NCBI GenBank assembly: GCA_934167165.1 | Contig: CAKPKG010000004.1 | Location: 1 to 60,648 of the forward strand | Length of the DNA stretch: 60,648 nt | Source of the DNA: an uncultured Clostridia bacterium | Lineage (GTDB): Bacteria; Bacillota; Clostridia; TANB77; CAG-508 | Direction of reading: 5' to 3' | In this document: positions 1-9,206 of the stretch, one piece after another | Layout of the letters: each line of letters opens with the position of its first letter | Numbering within the stretch: the first letter of the stretch is position 1 | Made by a program: the position numbers and the translations under genes | The notes under the pieces: model-generated | Seen by the model: the letters and a program-made list of their open reading frames with translations, nothing else | Database searches by the model: none | What the model was told of the DNA's origin: nothing

Positions 1-13
1 TTTGCTTTTGGTT

Positions 14-358
14 AAAGTAAATCTATAAGCCGGGTTCTGTCTTGAACAGTCATTTATCTAGAATATATATTGCTATATATTTCAAGCCACCAGTTTAAGA
101 AGATGGCGAGCAGCCTTAGCCTTCTTATATTTAGGTGTTGCTCCAGATGGGGTTTACATTGACCAAATATGTCACCATATTCGCGGTAAGCTCTTACCTC
201 ACCTTTTCACCCTTACCACATATGTGGCGGTTATTTTCTGTTGCACTTTCCTTAAGGTTTCCCTCACTGGACGTTATCCAGCATCATTGCTCTATGGAGC
301 CCGGACTTTCCTCATGTAGGGCCTTGCGACATCTACACGCGACTGTTCAATTTACTCT
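14..358 (-). ncRNA. rnpB: RNase P RNA, class A
   Basis: Catalytic RNA of ribonuclease P, which matures the 5' ends of tRNAs. Read on the minus strand, the region has the conserved class A landmarks: a 5' portion with GAGGAAAGTCCGGGCTCC, a central stretch with GAGGGAAACC and AAGGGTGAAAAGGTG, and the 3' AGAACCCGGCTTATAG. The ends are set by a P1 helix in which AGTAAAT (356-350) pairs with ATTTACT (22-16). Exact termini are estimated to within a few bases. Confidence 0.95.
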
Positions 359-365
359 ATTTTAT

Positions 366-394
366 ATTTTAACCTTTTTTGTTTATAAAGTCAA
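366..394 (-). promoter_or_regulatory. Likely sigma-A promoter of rnpB
   Basis: On the minus strand TTGACT (394-389) is followed after 17 bases by TAAAAT (371-366), about 10 bases upstream of the inferred rnpB 5' end. It lies just beyond the 3' end of the upstream lipoprotein gene. Confidence 0.55.
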
Positions 395-397
395 TAT

Positions 398-1297
398 TTA
401 CAATGTGTTTATGCTTTCTAACAAATTTTTATATTTCATATAAAATACTTCTTTATCCTGCAAATCTAGCGAATTTTGCAATTCTTTTATTAATACATAT
501 GTTTTGTTTATTTTGTATTCATTCTTTTTTGCAAATTCTATATCATTTACCACATTTTTAAATGTTTTTTCACATTCTGTCATATTTCTTTGTATTTCAT
601 TCCAATTACCTTGTTGAACAAAGGAATATGCATTTATTAAAAATGACTTAGCTTGTTTTATATTTTGTACATTATTTTCTGCTGATATTGCTTTTTCATA
701 GGTTGGTATATATGAATATAGTTTTGCTACATTGGTTAATGAATCTTCTTTATTTTCATTTTTTATACTTATAATTGCATTATCCAAAGCGCTACTAAAT
801 GCAATTACATCATCATTATTAACATTTAAGCTATACAAATCTAATAATATTACACTCCAAGACTCATTAAGATTTTCTATTTCATATTTAATTCTTTCCC
901 AATCAACATTATTTGAATTAGATGTTAGTGTTGAGTTAGGTTCCATTTTTGTTGTATCTATATTGTTTTCTTTTTGAGAATTTTTACTACTTTGCGACTG
1001 ACTAGAACTTTCCTGCCCTTCTTGCTGTTGTGATGATTCTTGTTCTCCTTCTGTACTTCCAGTTGATAATTTTTTTGATTTTTCTTCTACTTCTACCATT
1101 TCAGAAGTAATTTTATAATTTTCTAAACTTATGTTGTTTAAGTCATTTATTATACTAATTATATGAGTATCTAAATAGTTTAATTCTTCTTCTACTTTTT
1201 CTTTTAGATCTTTTTTGTCGTCTGTTTTTGAACATCCTGTAATTGCTAAAATGCATATTACTATAAGAATAGCTAAAAAAATTTTTATTTTTTTCAC
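398..1297 (-). CDS. Lipoprotein of unknown function
   Basis: Predicted membrane-anchored lipoprotein. The first ~20 residues are Lys followed by a hydrophobic run ending in LAITGC, a lipobox whose Cys would be lipidated. A Ser/Gln/Glu-rich low-complexity linker follows, then a mostly helical C-terminal half. I prefer the GTG start at 1297, preceded by GGTGAT at good spacing; an in-frame ATG at 1324 lacks a good ribosome site and would put polar residues ahead of the signal. It stands alone, upstream of rnpB on the same strand. I do not recognise a family; a cell-surface role is inferred from the lipobox alone. Confidence 0.6.
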   Translation of the reverse strand: MKKIKIFLAILIVICILAITGCSKTDDKKDLKEKVEEELNYLDTHIISIINDLNNISLENYKITSEMVEVEEKSKKLSTGSTEGEQESSQQQEGQESSSQSQSSKNSQKENNIDTTKMEPNSTLTSNSNNVDWERIKYEIENLNESWSVILLDLYSLNVNNDDVIAFSSALDNAIISIKNENKEDSLTNVAKLYSYIPTYEKAISAENNVQNIKQAKSFLINAYSFVQQGNWNEIQRNMTECEKTFKNVVNDIEFAKKNEYKINKTYVLIKELQNSLDLQDKEVFYMKYKNLLESINTL

Positions 1298-1396
1298 ATA
1301 TATCACCAAGCATATTATTTCCAATATTTTTGTGATTATTCTTTTAGTAGTTTGGTAAAACTAATTTTAGTATAAAATTTTAAGGGAGTTTTTAAT

Positions 1397-1675
1397 TTGA
1401 ATACAGTTGTTAGTTTATATAGTGAAAATAAAAAAGAAATTTCTAAATTTTTAAAGAGTTTTAATAATACTAAAATTGATAATGATATTTTAGAATGGAA
1501 AAAGGAGTTTGAAAATCCTATAGAGATTGCTGATATTATTGGTGTTTTTATTGATAACAATGAAAATTTTAAAATAAATATGTGGGTTAGCCTTGATACA
1601 GGTTTCTTTTTAAATGTTACAGAACATAATGCAGACCAAATAATAAGATACCTTTATGAAAGGTATCCTTATTAA
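1397..1675 (+). CDS. Small conserved-looking hypothetical protein
   Basis: Ninety-two-residue soluble protein starting at a TTG codon, with GGGAG about nine bases upstream. There is no signal peptide, membrane segment or metal motif. The composition is a mixed alpha/beta pattern, with a central IADIIGVFIDNN strand and a C-terminal helix ending in ERYPY. Its last codons are embedded in a terminator stem, which supports a real gene end here. It lies convergently against the zinc-ribbon gene. Family not recognised; function unknown. Confidence 0.55.
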   Translation: MNTVVSLYSENKKEISKFLKSFNNTKIDNDILEWKKEFENPIEIADIIGVFIDNNENFKINMWVSLDTGFFLNVTEHNADQIIRYLYERYPY

Positions 1676-1685
1676 TTGTTTTATT
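1645..1685. terminator. Terminator overlapping a gene end
   Basis: GATACCTTT (1647-1655) and AAAGGTATC (1659-1667) form a stem with a three-base loop, followed by a T-containing tract. It overlaps the 3' end of the plus-strand 92-residue ORF and lies just before the stop of the convergent gene, so it may serve both. Confidence 0.5.
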
Positions 1686-2148
1686 CTTTATTATCATTTT
1701 TCTCTTCTAATTTTTCTTTTACAATTTCAGCTTCTTCTTCCTTTTCTGGCTTAATTTCTGTTTCTTCTAATTTTTCTTCTGCAATTTCTAGTATTGTTTT
1801 TTCTTCTGTTTGCTTTTCTCCACATTTAGGGCAAAATTGGTCTTCTATGTTTATTTCTGCATAACACTTTGGACACATTCTTTTTTTATTTAATCTTAAT
1901 ATTTCTTTTTTTGCTTCTTCTATTTCTTTACATAGCTCGTCTAATTTAGAACATTCTTCTAAAATTTCTTCTTTAATAACTATGTTCTCTTCTCTTACAT
2001 GTTTTTCATATACTTTTTTTCCTATCTCTTGGTATATGTCGCTTATTTTTCCTTTGTTTTCGCTTATTTTCATTTTTAATTTTGTTTCTTTTGCTATTTT
2101 GTTTGTTGTTTGTGTAGTCTTTTTACCTATATCATTAAAGAATCCCAT
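1681..2148 (-). CDS. Zinc-ribbon coiled-coil protein
   Basis: A 155-residue soluble protein. Residues ~1-90 are charged helix, probably coiled coil. A double CPKC zinc ribbon follows at residues ~92-112 (CPKCYAEINIEDQFCPKC), then a Glu/Lys-rich tail. The start ATG follows AAGGAGGAATAAA. This layout is common in Clostridia, where such proteins are annotated only as zinc-ribbon proteins; partner and function are unknown. It is separated from gpsA by about 60 bases and may be cotranscribed with it. Confidence 0.65.
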   Translation of the reverse strand: MGFFNDIGKKTTQTTNKIAKETKLKMKISENKGKISDIYQEIGKKVYEKHVREENIVIKEEILEECSKLDELCKEIEEAKKEILRLNKKRMCPKCYAEINIEDQFCPKCGEKQTEEKTILEIAEEKLEETEIKPEKEEEAEIVKEKLEEKNDNKE

Positions 2149-2210
2149 TTTATTCCTCCTTAATTTTATATCTTATATTAAATATTTTTACCACATTTAC
2201 ATATAATATT

Positions 2211-3198
2211 CTAGTCTTCTTGTTTAGCTTCTCTAGTCATCAAATTTGTAACTGCTTGTTGAGGTTTTAAGTTGTTAAATAGTATATCATAAACGCTCTC
2301 TACTATTGGCATTTCTACATTATATTTTCTAGAAAGTTGGTATGCTGTTTGTATATTATCTATTGCTTCTATTGTCATTCCTATTTTTTGTTTTGCTTCT
2401 TCTACTGTTCCATTCTCTCCAATTATTATTCCAGCTTTTCTATTTCTACTATGTTCACTCAAACATGTTACAATCAAGTCTCCGCAAACCTGTTAGTCCA
2501 TATATTGTTTGCGTTTTTCCTCCCATTTTTGTATTTAATTTTGACATTTCGGATAGTCCTCTTGTTAGAAGTGCTGCAAATGTATTATCTCCTAGTTTTT
2601 GTCCAATAGCAATTCCTGCACAAAAAGCAAGGATATTTTTCAATGCGCCTCCTAATTCTGCACCTTTTACATCATCAGATGTATATATTCTTAAAACTTC
2701 ATTCATAAATGTTTCTTGAACATCTTTTAATAAATCTTCATGTTTTGAAGCTATTACCAATGCTGTTGGTATTCCCATTGACACTTCTTCTGCATGGCTT
2801 GGTCCTGAAAGTCCACCGATTTTAGAATTTGGTAGTTCCTCTTCTACCACTTCATTTAATGTGTATAGTGTTTCTTTTTCAAATCCTTTTGAACATATTA
2901 TTATTTCTTGATTTGTTACATATTTTTTAAATTTTTTTATTGTTTCTCTTACTGCTTTAGATGGCGTTACTATTAAAATCATTTCTGAACCATCTATTGT
3001 TTTTTCTAAATCTGTTGTACAAATTATATTACTTGGTATGTATGCTTGTGGCAAGAACTTGCATTTTCTTGCATTATTTATTAAGTCTGCTTCTTCTTGT
3101 AAATATGCCCACATTTTTATATTATTACCCATTTTTGCTAAATGTATTGCTAGGGCTGTTCCCCAACTTCCACTACCTATTATTGCTATATTTTTCAT
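2211..3198 (-). CDS. gpsA: Glycerol-3-phosphate dehydrogenase GpsA, +1 shift
   Basis: NAD(P)H-dependent reduction of dihydroxyacetone phosphate to sn-glycerol 3-phosphate, the backbone for phospholipids. The N-terminal GSGSWGTALA motif binds the dinucleotide; GLSGPSHAEEV and GAELGGALKNILA are family motifs. The zero frame ends at 2455 after 'GLTGLRRLDC', whereas the family has GLTGLGDLIVTC. The missing C-terminal part (IVTCLSEHSRNRKAG onward) lies in the +1 frame from 2483 to 2211. Joined across CGGA at 2484-2481 the protein is 328 residues, the normal family length. It sits directly downstream of plsY, which uses its product. Either it is recoded (see findings) or it is a pseudogene or assembly error. 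Confidence 0.85.
2481..2484 (-). other. CGGA +1 frameshift site in gpsA
   Basis: In-frame CGG at 2484-2482 followed by A. Skipping the C gives TTG GGA GAC, i.e. Leu-Gly-Asp of the conserved GLGDL motif. Preceding codon TTG, following codon GAC. Confidence 0.8.
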
Positions 3199-3219
3199 TT
3201 GTTTGCTCCTTTAATTTTA

Positions 3220-3247
3220 GGGAAAAAGGGGCCTGTCCCCTTTTCCC
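3220..3247. repeat. Short palindrome between plsY and gpsA
   Basis: GGGAAAAAGGGG and CCCCTTTTCCC form an inverted repeat around CCTGT. It lies exactly between the plsY stop and the gpsA ribosome site. It could be a partial terminator or a small processing hairpin; the T-run is internal, so strong termination is doubtful. Confidence 0.5.
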
Positions 3248-3865
3248 CTATTTTTTTAGACTTATCTTGTTTTCTGTTCCATCTTTTATTCTTTTTAAAT
3301 TTTCCCTATGGTTAAATATTACCAATAATGCTATTAGTATACTAATTAATACTGGTAAGAATTTAACATCTCCCATAAATATTGTAAGAATTGGATATAG
3401 TACTGCTGCAAGTAATGAACCTACTGATACCATTTTTGTAAATGCAATTATTATAACAGCAAATATTAAACATATTAATCCTATTTTCCAGTTTAATGTT
3501 ATTAATACTCCAAGCGCTGTTGCAACTCCTTTTCCCCCTCTAAACTCAAAGAATATTGGAAATGTATGTCCTAATATTGCAAAAAATCCTGCAATATATT
3601 CTAGTAAAGTTCCATCAACATCTTTCCAAATTCTAGTTGCCAGTATAGCTACAACTATTGCTAAAACGCCTTTTAACACATCACATATCAATGTTAATGC
3701 AGCAGCTTTTTTTCCTACTGCTCTTAAAACATTTGTTGTTCCTGCATTTTTACTTCCTTTTTCTCTAACATCAAATCCTGCAAATTTTCTACTAAAAATT
3801 ACTGAAAAACTTATACTTCCTAAAAAATATGCGACTATTGCAACTCCTATATATACTCCCATCAT
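3248..3865 (-). CDS. plsY: Acyl-phosphate:glycerol-3-P acyltransferase PlsY
   Basis: Integral membrane enzyme that transfers an acyl group from acyl-phosphate to glycerol 3-phosphate, making lysophosphatidate, the first step of phospholipid synthesis in Gram-positives. It is 205 residues with five or so hydrophobic segments. The family motifs are present: GSISFSVIFSRKFAGFDVREKGSKNAGTTNVLR near the N terminus and FPIFFEFRGGKGVATALG centrally. It lies between der and gpsA in the der-plsY-gpsA order usual for Clostridia; gpsA supplies its substrate. Confidence 0.95.
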   Translation of the reverse strand: MMGVYIGVAIVAYFLGSISFSVIFSRKFAGFDVREKGSKNAGTTNVLRAVGKKAAALTLICDVLKGVLAIVVAILATRIWKDVDGTLLEYIAGFFAILGHTFPIFFEFRGGKGVATALGVLITLNWKIGLICLIFAVIIIAFTKMVSVGSLLAAVLYPILTIFMGDVKFLPVLISILIALLVIFNHRENLKRIKDGTENKISLKK

Positions 3866-3890
3866 TTTTTATCTCCTCCTCTGTTTATTT

Positions 3891-5219
3891 TTATTCTTCT
3901 TTTTCACCTTTTTCTCTTGTAATTACTCTTATTGGTGTTCCTGTTATTCCAAAATTTGTTCTTATTTGATTTACCAAATATCTTTCATATGAAAAATGGA
4001 ATAATTTTTTACTATTTACAAATATTACAAATGTTGGTGGTTTTGTGCTTGCTTGTGTTGCATAAAGTATTTTTAATCTTCTTCCTTTATCTGTTGGTGG
4101 TTGTACTACTGCTATTGCTTCATTTATAACTTGATTTAACATTGATGTAGAAACTCTTATGGCATTATTTTTTGCCACTGTATTTATCATGTCAAATATT
4201 TTATCTACTCTTTGACCTGTTTTTGCAGATATAAATATTATTGGTGCATATGATAAATAGCTTAATTTGTTATATACTTCTTTTGTATATTTTTCTAAAG
4301 TTCCTGTTGTTTTTTCTACTTCGTCCCATTTATTTACTACTATTATAATTCCTTTACCTGCTTCATGTGCTTCTCCTGCAATCTTAGCATCTTGCTCTGT
4401 TACGCCTTCATTTGCGTCTATAAGTAGTAAACAAATATCTGCTCTTTCAATTGCTAAAAGTGATCTCATTATACTAAATTTTTCTATTGATTCTGTTGTT
4501 TTACTTTTTCTTCTAATTCCTGCTGTATCTATAAAATTATACTTTCCGTGTTTATTTTCAAAATATGAATCTATTGCATCACGTGTTGTTCCTGCTATGT
4601 TACTTACTATTACTCTGTTTTCTCCTAAAATTTTATTTATTAAAGATGATTTTCCTACATTTGGTTTTCCTATTACCGCAACATTTATTGTTTCATCTTC
4701 ATCTTCATTTTCTTCTTTTTCTGGGAAATGTTCATATATAGCATCTAACACATCTCCTATACCAAGTGCATTTGCAGAAGACACTGGATATGGTTCGCCT
4801 ATTCCTAAATTATAAAATTCATATATATCATTACTTGTTTCTCCTACATTGTCAGACTTATTGCAAACTAAAACTATTGGTTTTTTTGATTTTTTTAGCA
4901 TAAGAGCTATTTCTTGATCTGCAGCTGTTACTCCTTGTCTTATATCAGTTAAAAATATAATAACATCTGCTATGCTTATTGCTATATCTGCTTGTTCTTT
5001 CATTTGAGATAAAATTATATCATTAGATTTTGGTTCAATTCCACCTGTATCTATTAATGTAAAGTTTCTTCCTCTCCAATTTGCTTCTCCATAAACTCTA
5101 TCTCTTGTTACTCCTGGAATATCCTCTACTATTGAAATTCTTTTTCCTATTATATAATTAAAAAATGTTGATTTTCCTACATTTGGTTTTCCTATTATTG
5201 CAACTATTGGTTTCGCCAT
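3891..5219 (-). CDS. der: Ribosome biogenesis GTPase Der (EngA)
   Basis: Tandem GTPase needed for maturation of the 50S subunit. The first G domain begins with GKPNVGKSTF, has DTGG and NKSD; the second begins near residue 180 with GKPNVGKSSL, has DTAG and NKWD. A KH-like domain closes the protein. I place the start at ATG 5219, with AAAGGGTG six bases upstream; the in-frame GTG at 5228 is part of that ribosome site. The product is 442 residues, usual for Der. It heads the der-plsY-gpsA group. Confidence 0.96.
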   Translation of the reverse strand: MAKPIVAIIGKPNVGKSTFFNYIIGKRISIVEDIPGVTRDRVYGEANWRGRNFTLIDTGGIEPKSNDIILSQMKEQADIAISIADVIIFLTDIRQGVTAADQEIALMLKKSKKPIVLVCNKSDNVGETSNDIYEFYNLGIGEPYPVSSANALGIGDVLDAIYEHFPEKEENEDEDETINVAVIGKPNVGKSSLINKILGENRVIVSNIAGTTRDAIDSYFENKHGKYNFIDTAGIRRKSKTTESIEKFSIMRSLLAIERADICLLLIDANEGVTEQDAKIAGEAHEAGKGIIIVVNKWDEVEKTTGTLEKYTKEVYNKLSYLSYAPIIFISAKTGQRVDKIFDMINTVAKNNAIRVSTSMLNQVINEAIAVVQPPTDKGRRLKILYATQASTKPPTFVIFVNSKKLFHFSYERYLVNQIRTNFGITGTPIRVITREKGEKEE

Positions 5220-5337
5220 GTTTTTCACCCTTTTCTTTCGCCTAATATTTTATATCATATGCCTTATTTAGTCAAGATTCATTATTTTTCGAAGCATATT
5301 TGTACTTCTATATTTATTTTGCAATAAAGTTCAAAAA

Positions 5338-5360
5338 AAAATGCCTTGTTTAGGCATCTT
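5338..5360 (-). terminator. Terminator of rpmF
   Basis: GATGCC and GGCAT pair around a seven-base loop that contains the rpmF stop codon, followed on the minus strand by a run of nine T residues. Confidence 0.8.
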
Positions 5361-5532
5361 TTTTTACTATTACTTCTTTTCCATCATAATATCCACAATT
5401 GTCGCAAACTCTGTGTGGTAATACTGGCTCTCCACAATGTTTACATGTTGCAATATTTGGTGTTTCTAATTTCCATGTTGATCTTTTTGTATGTGTTCTT
5501 TGTTTTGACCATCTTCTTTTTGGTTGTGCCAT
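5350..5532 (-). CDS. rpmF: 50S ribosomal protein L32
   Basis: Sixty-residue zinc-ribbon ribosomal protein of the large subunit. It begins AQPKRRWSKQRTHTKRS, the L32 signature, and carries CKHC...CDNC as four zinc ligands. It stands alone: the yceD/DUF177 gene that often precedes it is absent, and gatB lies upstream on the same strand. A terminator overlaps its end. Confidence 0.97.
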   Translation of the reverse strand: MAQPKRRWSKQRTHTKRSTWKLETPNIATCKHCGEPVLPHRVCDNCGYYDGKEVIVKKDA

Positions 5533-5641
5533 TTTTATTCCCTCCCTCGTAAATGCTTTATCTATCTATGTTTTACATATTATCCTTTAAAGTCACTATA
5601 AGATTATACTAATTTTTCTTTGCCTTGTCAAGGCTTTTGGT

Positions 5642-7084
5642 TTATTTTTTTAATTCTTCTAAGAACATTTTATTTAAAAGTTGAGGGTTTGCTTTTCCTT
5701 TTGTTTGTTTCATTGCTTGTCCTACTAAAAATCCCAATGCTCTATCTTTTCCTGCTTTGAAGTCTGCTATTGATTGTGGATTTGCTTCTAATATGTTCAT
5801 AACTACTTCTTTGATTGCGCCTTCATCTGATATTTGTATCCAGCCTTTTTCTTTTATAATTTCTTCTGGATCTCTTGGATTTTCAAATAGTTCTGCTACT
5901 ACTTTTTTACCAATACTAGAACTAATTGTTCCTTTGTCTATTAATATTACAACTTTTGCAAGTTCTTCTGCTGTGAATGGAATCTCATTTGGCTCTAGCT
6001 CTTTTTCATTTAGTATTCCCGTTATATCTGAAATAATCCAATTGCTAACTGCTTTATAGTTGTTACAAATACTTGATGCCTTTTCAAATAAATCTGATAA
6101 ATATTTTGAGTTTACTATTATTCCAGCATCTTTTGGTGTCATTTTATATTCTTCTACATATCTATTAAGTCTAGATTCTGGTAGTTCTGGCAAACTGTTT
6201 TTTACGTTTTCTATATATTCATCTGAAAGTTTTATTGCTACTAAATCTGGTTCTGGAAAATATCTATAATCTTGTGCATCTTCCTTATCTCTCATTGAAA
6301 AAGTTCTCCCAGATACATCATCCCATCTTAATGTTTCTTGTAATACCTTTTCTCCTGCTTCTAATAAATCTATTTGTCTTTCTATTTCGTACTCAATTCC
6401 TCTTGTAATACTTCTAAATGAACTCATATTTTTCATTTCTGAACGTGTTCCTAATTTAGTATCAGTTTTCTTTTTTACAGATACGTTAACATCTGCTCTA
6501 AAAGAGCCTTCTTGCATTTTGCAATCTGATACTTCTATATATTCTAGTATTGATTTTAGCTTCTTCAAATATCTATCTGCTTCTTCTGCGCTACTCATAT
6601 CTGGCATAGAAACGATTTCTATTAATGGGACTCCTGCTCTATTTAAGTCAACTAAACTGTCTCCACCAAATTCATTATGATTTAGTTTTCCTGCGTCTTC
6701 CTCTATATGAATTCTTAAAATTCCAATTTTCTTTTTGTTTCCGTTTTCATCATCAATTTCTACATATCCATGATTACATAATGGTTTATCAAATTGTGAA
6801 ATTTGATATGACTTTGGTAAGTCAGGATAGTAGTAATTTTTTCTATCATTTTTGCTGTCTTTTGAAATTTCGCAATTTGTTGCAAGTCCTGCTTTTACTG
6901 CATATTCTACAACTTTCTCATTTAATACTGGTAATGTTCCTGGCATTGCCATACATATTGGACACACATGAGTGTTTGGTTCTGCCCCAAATGTAGTTGG
7001 ACATGAACAAAATATTTTTGTTTTTGTTGAAAGCTCTGCATGAACTTCCAAACCTATTACTGCTTCATAATCTTCTCTTGTCAT
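5642..7084 (-). CDS. gatB: Asp/Glu-tRNA amidotransferase subunit B
   Basis: Subunit B of GatCAB, which binds misacylated Glu-tRNA(Gln) or Asp-tRNA(Asn) and activates the carboxylate with ATP. It opens with VIGLEVHAELSTKTKIFCSCP, including Cys zinc ligands, and ends with the YqeY-like tail domain (KGKANPQLLNKMFLEEL). At 480 residues it is full length. It shares one base with the end of gatA, so the pair is translationally coupled. Together with the tRNA-Gln gene in this window it suggests Gln-tRNA is made by the indirect route. Confidence 0.97.
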   Translation of the reverse strand: MTREDYEAVIGLEVHAELSTKTKIFCSCPTTFGAEPNTHVCPICMAMPGTLPVLNEKVVEYAVKAGLATNCEISKDSKNDRKNYYYPDLPKSYQISQFDKPLCNHGYVEIDDENGNKKKIGILRIHIEEDAGKLNHNEFGGDSLVDLNRAGVPLIEIVSMPDMSSAEEADRYLKKLKSILEYIEVSDCKMQEGSFRADVNVSVKKKTDTKLGTRSEMKNMSSFRSITRGIEYEIERQIDLLEAGEKVLQETLRWDDVSGRTFSMRDKEDAQDYRYFPEPDLVAIKLSDEYIENVKNSLPELPESRLNRYVEEYKMTPKDAGIIVNSKYLSDLFEKASSICNNYKAVSNWIISDITGILNEKELEPNEIPFTAEELAKVVILIDKGTISSSIGKKVVAELFENPRDPEEIIKEKGWIQISDEGAIKEVVMNILEANPQSIADFKAGKDRALGFLVGQAMKQTKGKANPQLLNKMFLEELKK

Positions 7085-8562
7085 TATTCCATCCCTCCTT
7101 TAAATTGAGGTTTATATTTCTCTCTAAATTTATATTCTTGTTCAAAACTATATGCTGCATTTAATATAGTTTCTTCTTGGAATTTGTTTCCTATTAATTG
7201 CATCCCTATTGGCATGCCTTCACTGTCTATTCCGCAAGGAACCGAAATACCTGGTAATCCTGCTATGTTTATTGAAACTGTGCAAATATCTGCTAAATAC
7301 ATTTCTAATGGATTGTTTGATTTTTCTCCTATTCCAAAAGCCACTGTTGGTGCTGTTGGAGTAAGTATAACATCATATTTTTTAAAGCCTTTATTAAATT
7401 CATTCATTACTAATGTACGAACTTGTTGAGCTTTTTTATAATATGCATCATAATATCCAGAAGATAACACATATGTTCCAAGTATAATTCTTCTTTTTAC
7501 TTCTGCTCCAAATCCTTCACTTCTAGTCTTTTTATATAAATCTTTTAAGTCTTTAAAATCTTTTGCTCTATAAGTATATCTAATTCCATCAAATCTACCT
7601 AAATTAGAACTAGCTTCTGCACAAGCAATTATATAGTATGTTGCTAATGCATATTTTGCAATATCTAAAGAAAACTCTTCAACTTCTGCTCCCAATTCTT
7701 TATATGTTTCTATTGCTTGTTTTAGGCTTTTCTTAACTTCTTCATTTATTCCCTCTCCAAAGAACTCTTTAGGTATTCCTATTTTTAAGCCTTTTATATC
7801 TCCTGTCAATGCTTTTTCATAATCTTTTTTAGGCATATCTACAGATGTGGAATCCTTTTCGTCATGTCCTGCAATTATATTTAATAAAATAGCACTATCT
7901 CTAACATCTTTTGTTATTGGTCCTATTTGGTCAAGTGATGATGCAAATGCTACTAATCCATATCTTGAAACAAGCCCATATGTTGGCTTTAATCCAACAA
8001 CTCCACAAAAAGAAGCTGGTTGTCTAATACTTCCACCTGTATCTGAACCCAAAGCCCAAGGTACCATTTGACTAGCAACTGCTGCTGCACTTCCTCCTGA
8101 TGACCCTCCTGGAACTTTACTTAAATTCCAAGGATTTTTTGTTTTTTTAAAATATGAATTTTCTGTTGAACCACCCATAGCGAATTCATCCATATTAAGT
8201 TTTCCTATTGTAATTAAATTCTCTGCATTTATTTTGTCCATTACTGTTGCATCATATGGAGATACAAAATCTTCTAACATTTTAGAACTACATGTTGTTT
8301 TTATACCTTTTGTACAAATGTTGTCTTTTATTCCTATTGGAATTCCTGCTAACTTATTTGTAATTTCTCCTTTTTCTATTTTTTGATCTATTTCTTTAGC
8401 TTTGTTTTCTGCCTCTTCTGAAAGAACAGTAACAAAAGCTTCTACATTGTCTTCTTTTTCATTTATTCTGCTAACATAACTTTTTGTAATATCTTCTGAT
8501 GTTATTTCCTTTTTATTTAACTTATCCATTAATTCATGGACTGTTAATTCGTATAGTTCCAT
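7084..8562 (-). CDS. gatA: Asp/Glu-tRNA amidotransferase subunit A
   Basis: Amidase subunit of GatCAB; releases ammonia from glutamine and channels it to GatB. The amidase signature is intact: the Lys of PIGIKDN (residue ~78) and the GGSSGGSAAAVA block supply the Ser-cisSer-Lys triad. It has 492 residues, normal length. The start follows AAAGGAGGAAAAT. It lies between gatC and gatB, with a ~100-base gap upstream filled by a dispersed repeat. Confidence 0.97.
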   Translation of the reverse strand: MELYELTVHELMDKLNKKEITSEDITKSYVSRINEKEDNVEAFVTVLSEEAENKAKEIDQKIEKGEITNKLAGIPIGIKDNICTKGIKTTCSSKMLEDFVSPYDATVMDKINAENLITIGKLNMDEFAMGGSTENSYFKKTKNPWNLSKVPGGSSGGSAAAVASQMVPWALGSDTGGSIRQPASFCGVVGLKPTYGLVSRYGLVAFASSLDQIGPITKDVRDSAILLNIIAGHDEKDSTSVDMPKKDYEKALTGDIKGLKIGIPKEFFGEGINEEVKKSLKQAIETYKELGAEVEEFSLDIAKYALATYYIIACAEASSNLGRFDGIRYTYRAKDFKDLKDLYKKTRSEGFGAEVKRRIILGTYVLSSGYYDAYYKKAQQVRTLVMNEFNKGFKKYDVILTPTAPTVAFGIGEKSNNPLEMYLADICTVSINIAGLPGISVPCGIDSEGMPIGMQLIGNKFQEETILNAAYSFEQEYKFREKYKPQFKGGME

Positions 8563-8574
8563 ATTTTCCTCCTT

Positions 8575-8660
8575 TTTTAGTGTGGGTCGCCGAGGGCGGC
8601 GGCCCCTACATTGTTTGCAATTTGTTTTTCTTCTTTGTGTCGTCGATGGCGACCTACCTT
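8575..8660. repeat. Dispersed repeat family B, copy 1
   Basis: GC-rich insert between gatC and gatA: GGTCGCCGAGGGCGGC, CCCTACA and, further on, GTCGATGGCGACC, forming loose inverted arms. GGTCGCCGAGGGCG and CCCTACA recur at 10018-10050. The GC content contrasts sharply with the surrounding sequence. Confidence 0.6.
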
Positions 8661-8663
8661 ACA

Positions 8664-8954
8664 TTATTGAATTACTTTTGGAATTTTAAACATATTTCTT
8701 TCTTTCTCTTTTGCATTTGCAAGTAATGCTTCATTGTCTTCAAATATTTTAACTTCGTCTTTTCTAAATACATTTTTTGCTTCATTTGTTCCTATTGTAA
8801 TATCCAAATCTTGTACTGGTGCATTGTTTACAACATCTGCAAAATTTAAAATATCTTGTAGGTTTTCTATATAGTTATCTATTTCGTTTTCATTTAGTTC
8901 TAATCTTGCTAAATTTGCAATATGCCTAATTTCTTCTTTGCTAACTTTTTTCAT
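8664..8954 (-). CDS. gatC: Asp/Glu-tRNA amidotransferase subunit C
   Basis: Small scaffold subunit that wraps the GatA-GatB interface. It is 96 residues with the family N terminus VSKEEIRHIANLARLELNENE and the C-terminal FRKDEV segment. The start ATG follows AAAGGAGTAATATT. First gene of gatCAB; a double hairpin lies about 110-220 bases upstream, possibly its leader or the end of the rlmB unit. Confidence 0.93.
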   Translation of the reverse strand: MKKVSKEEIRHIANLARLELNENEIDNYIENLQDILNFADVVNNAPVQDLDITIGTNEAKNVFRKDEVKIFEDNEALLANAKEKERNMFKIPKVIQ

Positions 8955-9069
8955 AATATTACTCCTTTATACAAAAACCGCCCCCACTATTGTAGGGACA
9001 AATATATAATTCTTTTTTATTTTATTATTCTTTGTAAAATTTGTCAATTCTTATACTATATTTTTGTAA

Positions 9070-9172
9070 AAAAACAAAACCGGGGCTCTTTTTATAGAGA
9101 ACCCCGGTAGGACCTGATCAATTTTTTGGTGATTACAATGAAAAGACAGAAGGGATGTTGGATCAGGTCCCC
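9070..9172 (-). terminator. Tandem hairpins between rlmB and gatC
   Basis: Two stems in series. The first in minus-strand order pairs GGACCTGATC (9170-9161) with GATCAGGTCC (9119-9110) around a ~41-base loop. The second pairs ACCGGGG (9108-9102) with CCCCGGT (9085-9079), extended by flanking bases, and is followed by TTTGTTTTTTT. The second is a good terminator for rlmB; the long-loop first stem is unexplained and could make this an attenuator for gatCAB. No T-box core motif is visible. Confidence 0.6.
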
Positions 9173-9206
9173 AATAAGAAATTCTGTTGGCATTATAACA
9201 CCTGTT

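Noticed and set aside
135..443. 102-residue plus-strand ORF at the window start
   Set aside because: It runs antisense through RNase P RNA, which explains the conserved sequence.
8955..9206. T-box riboswitch upstream of gatCAB
   Set aside because: Hairpins are present but the conserved antiterminator sequence (a GGTGG-type bulge motif) is not.
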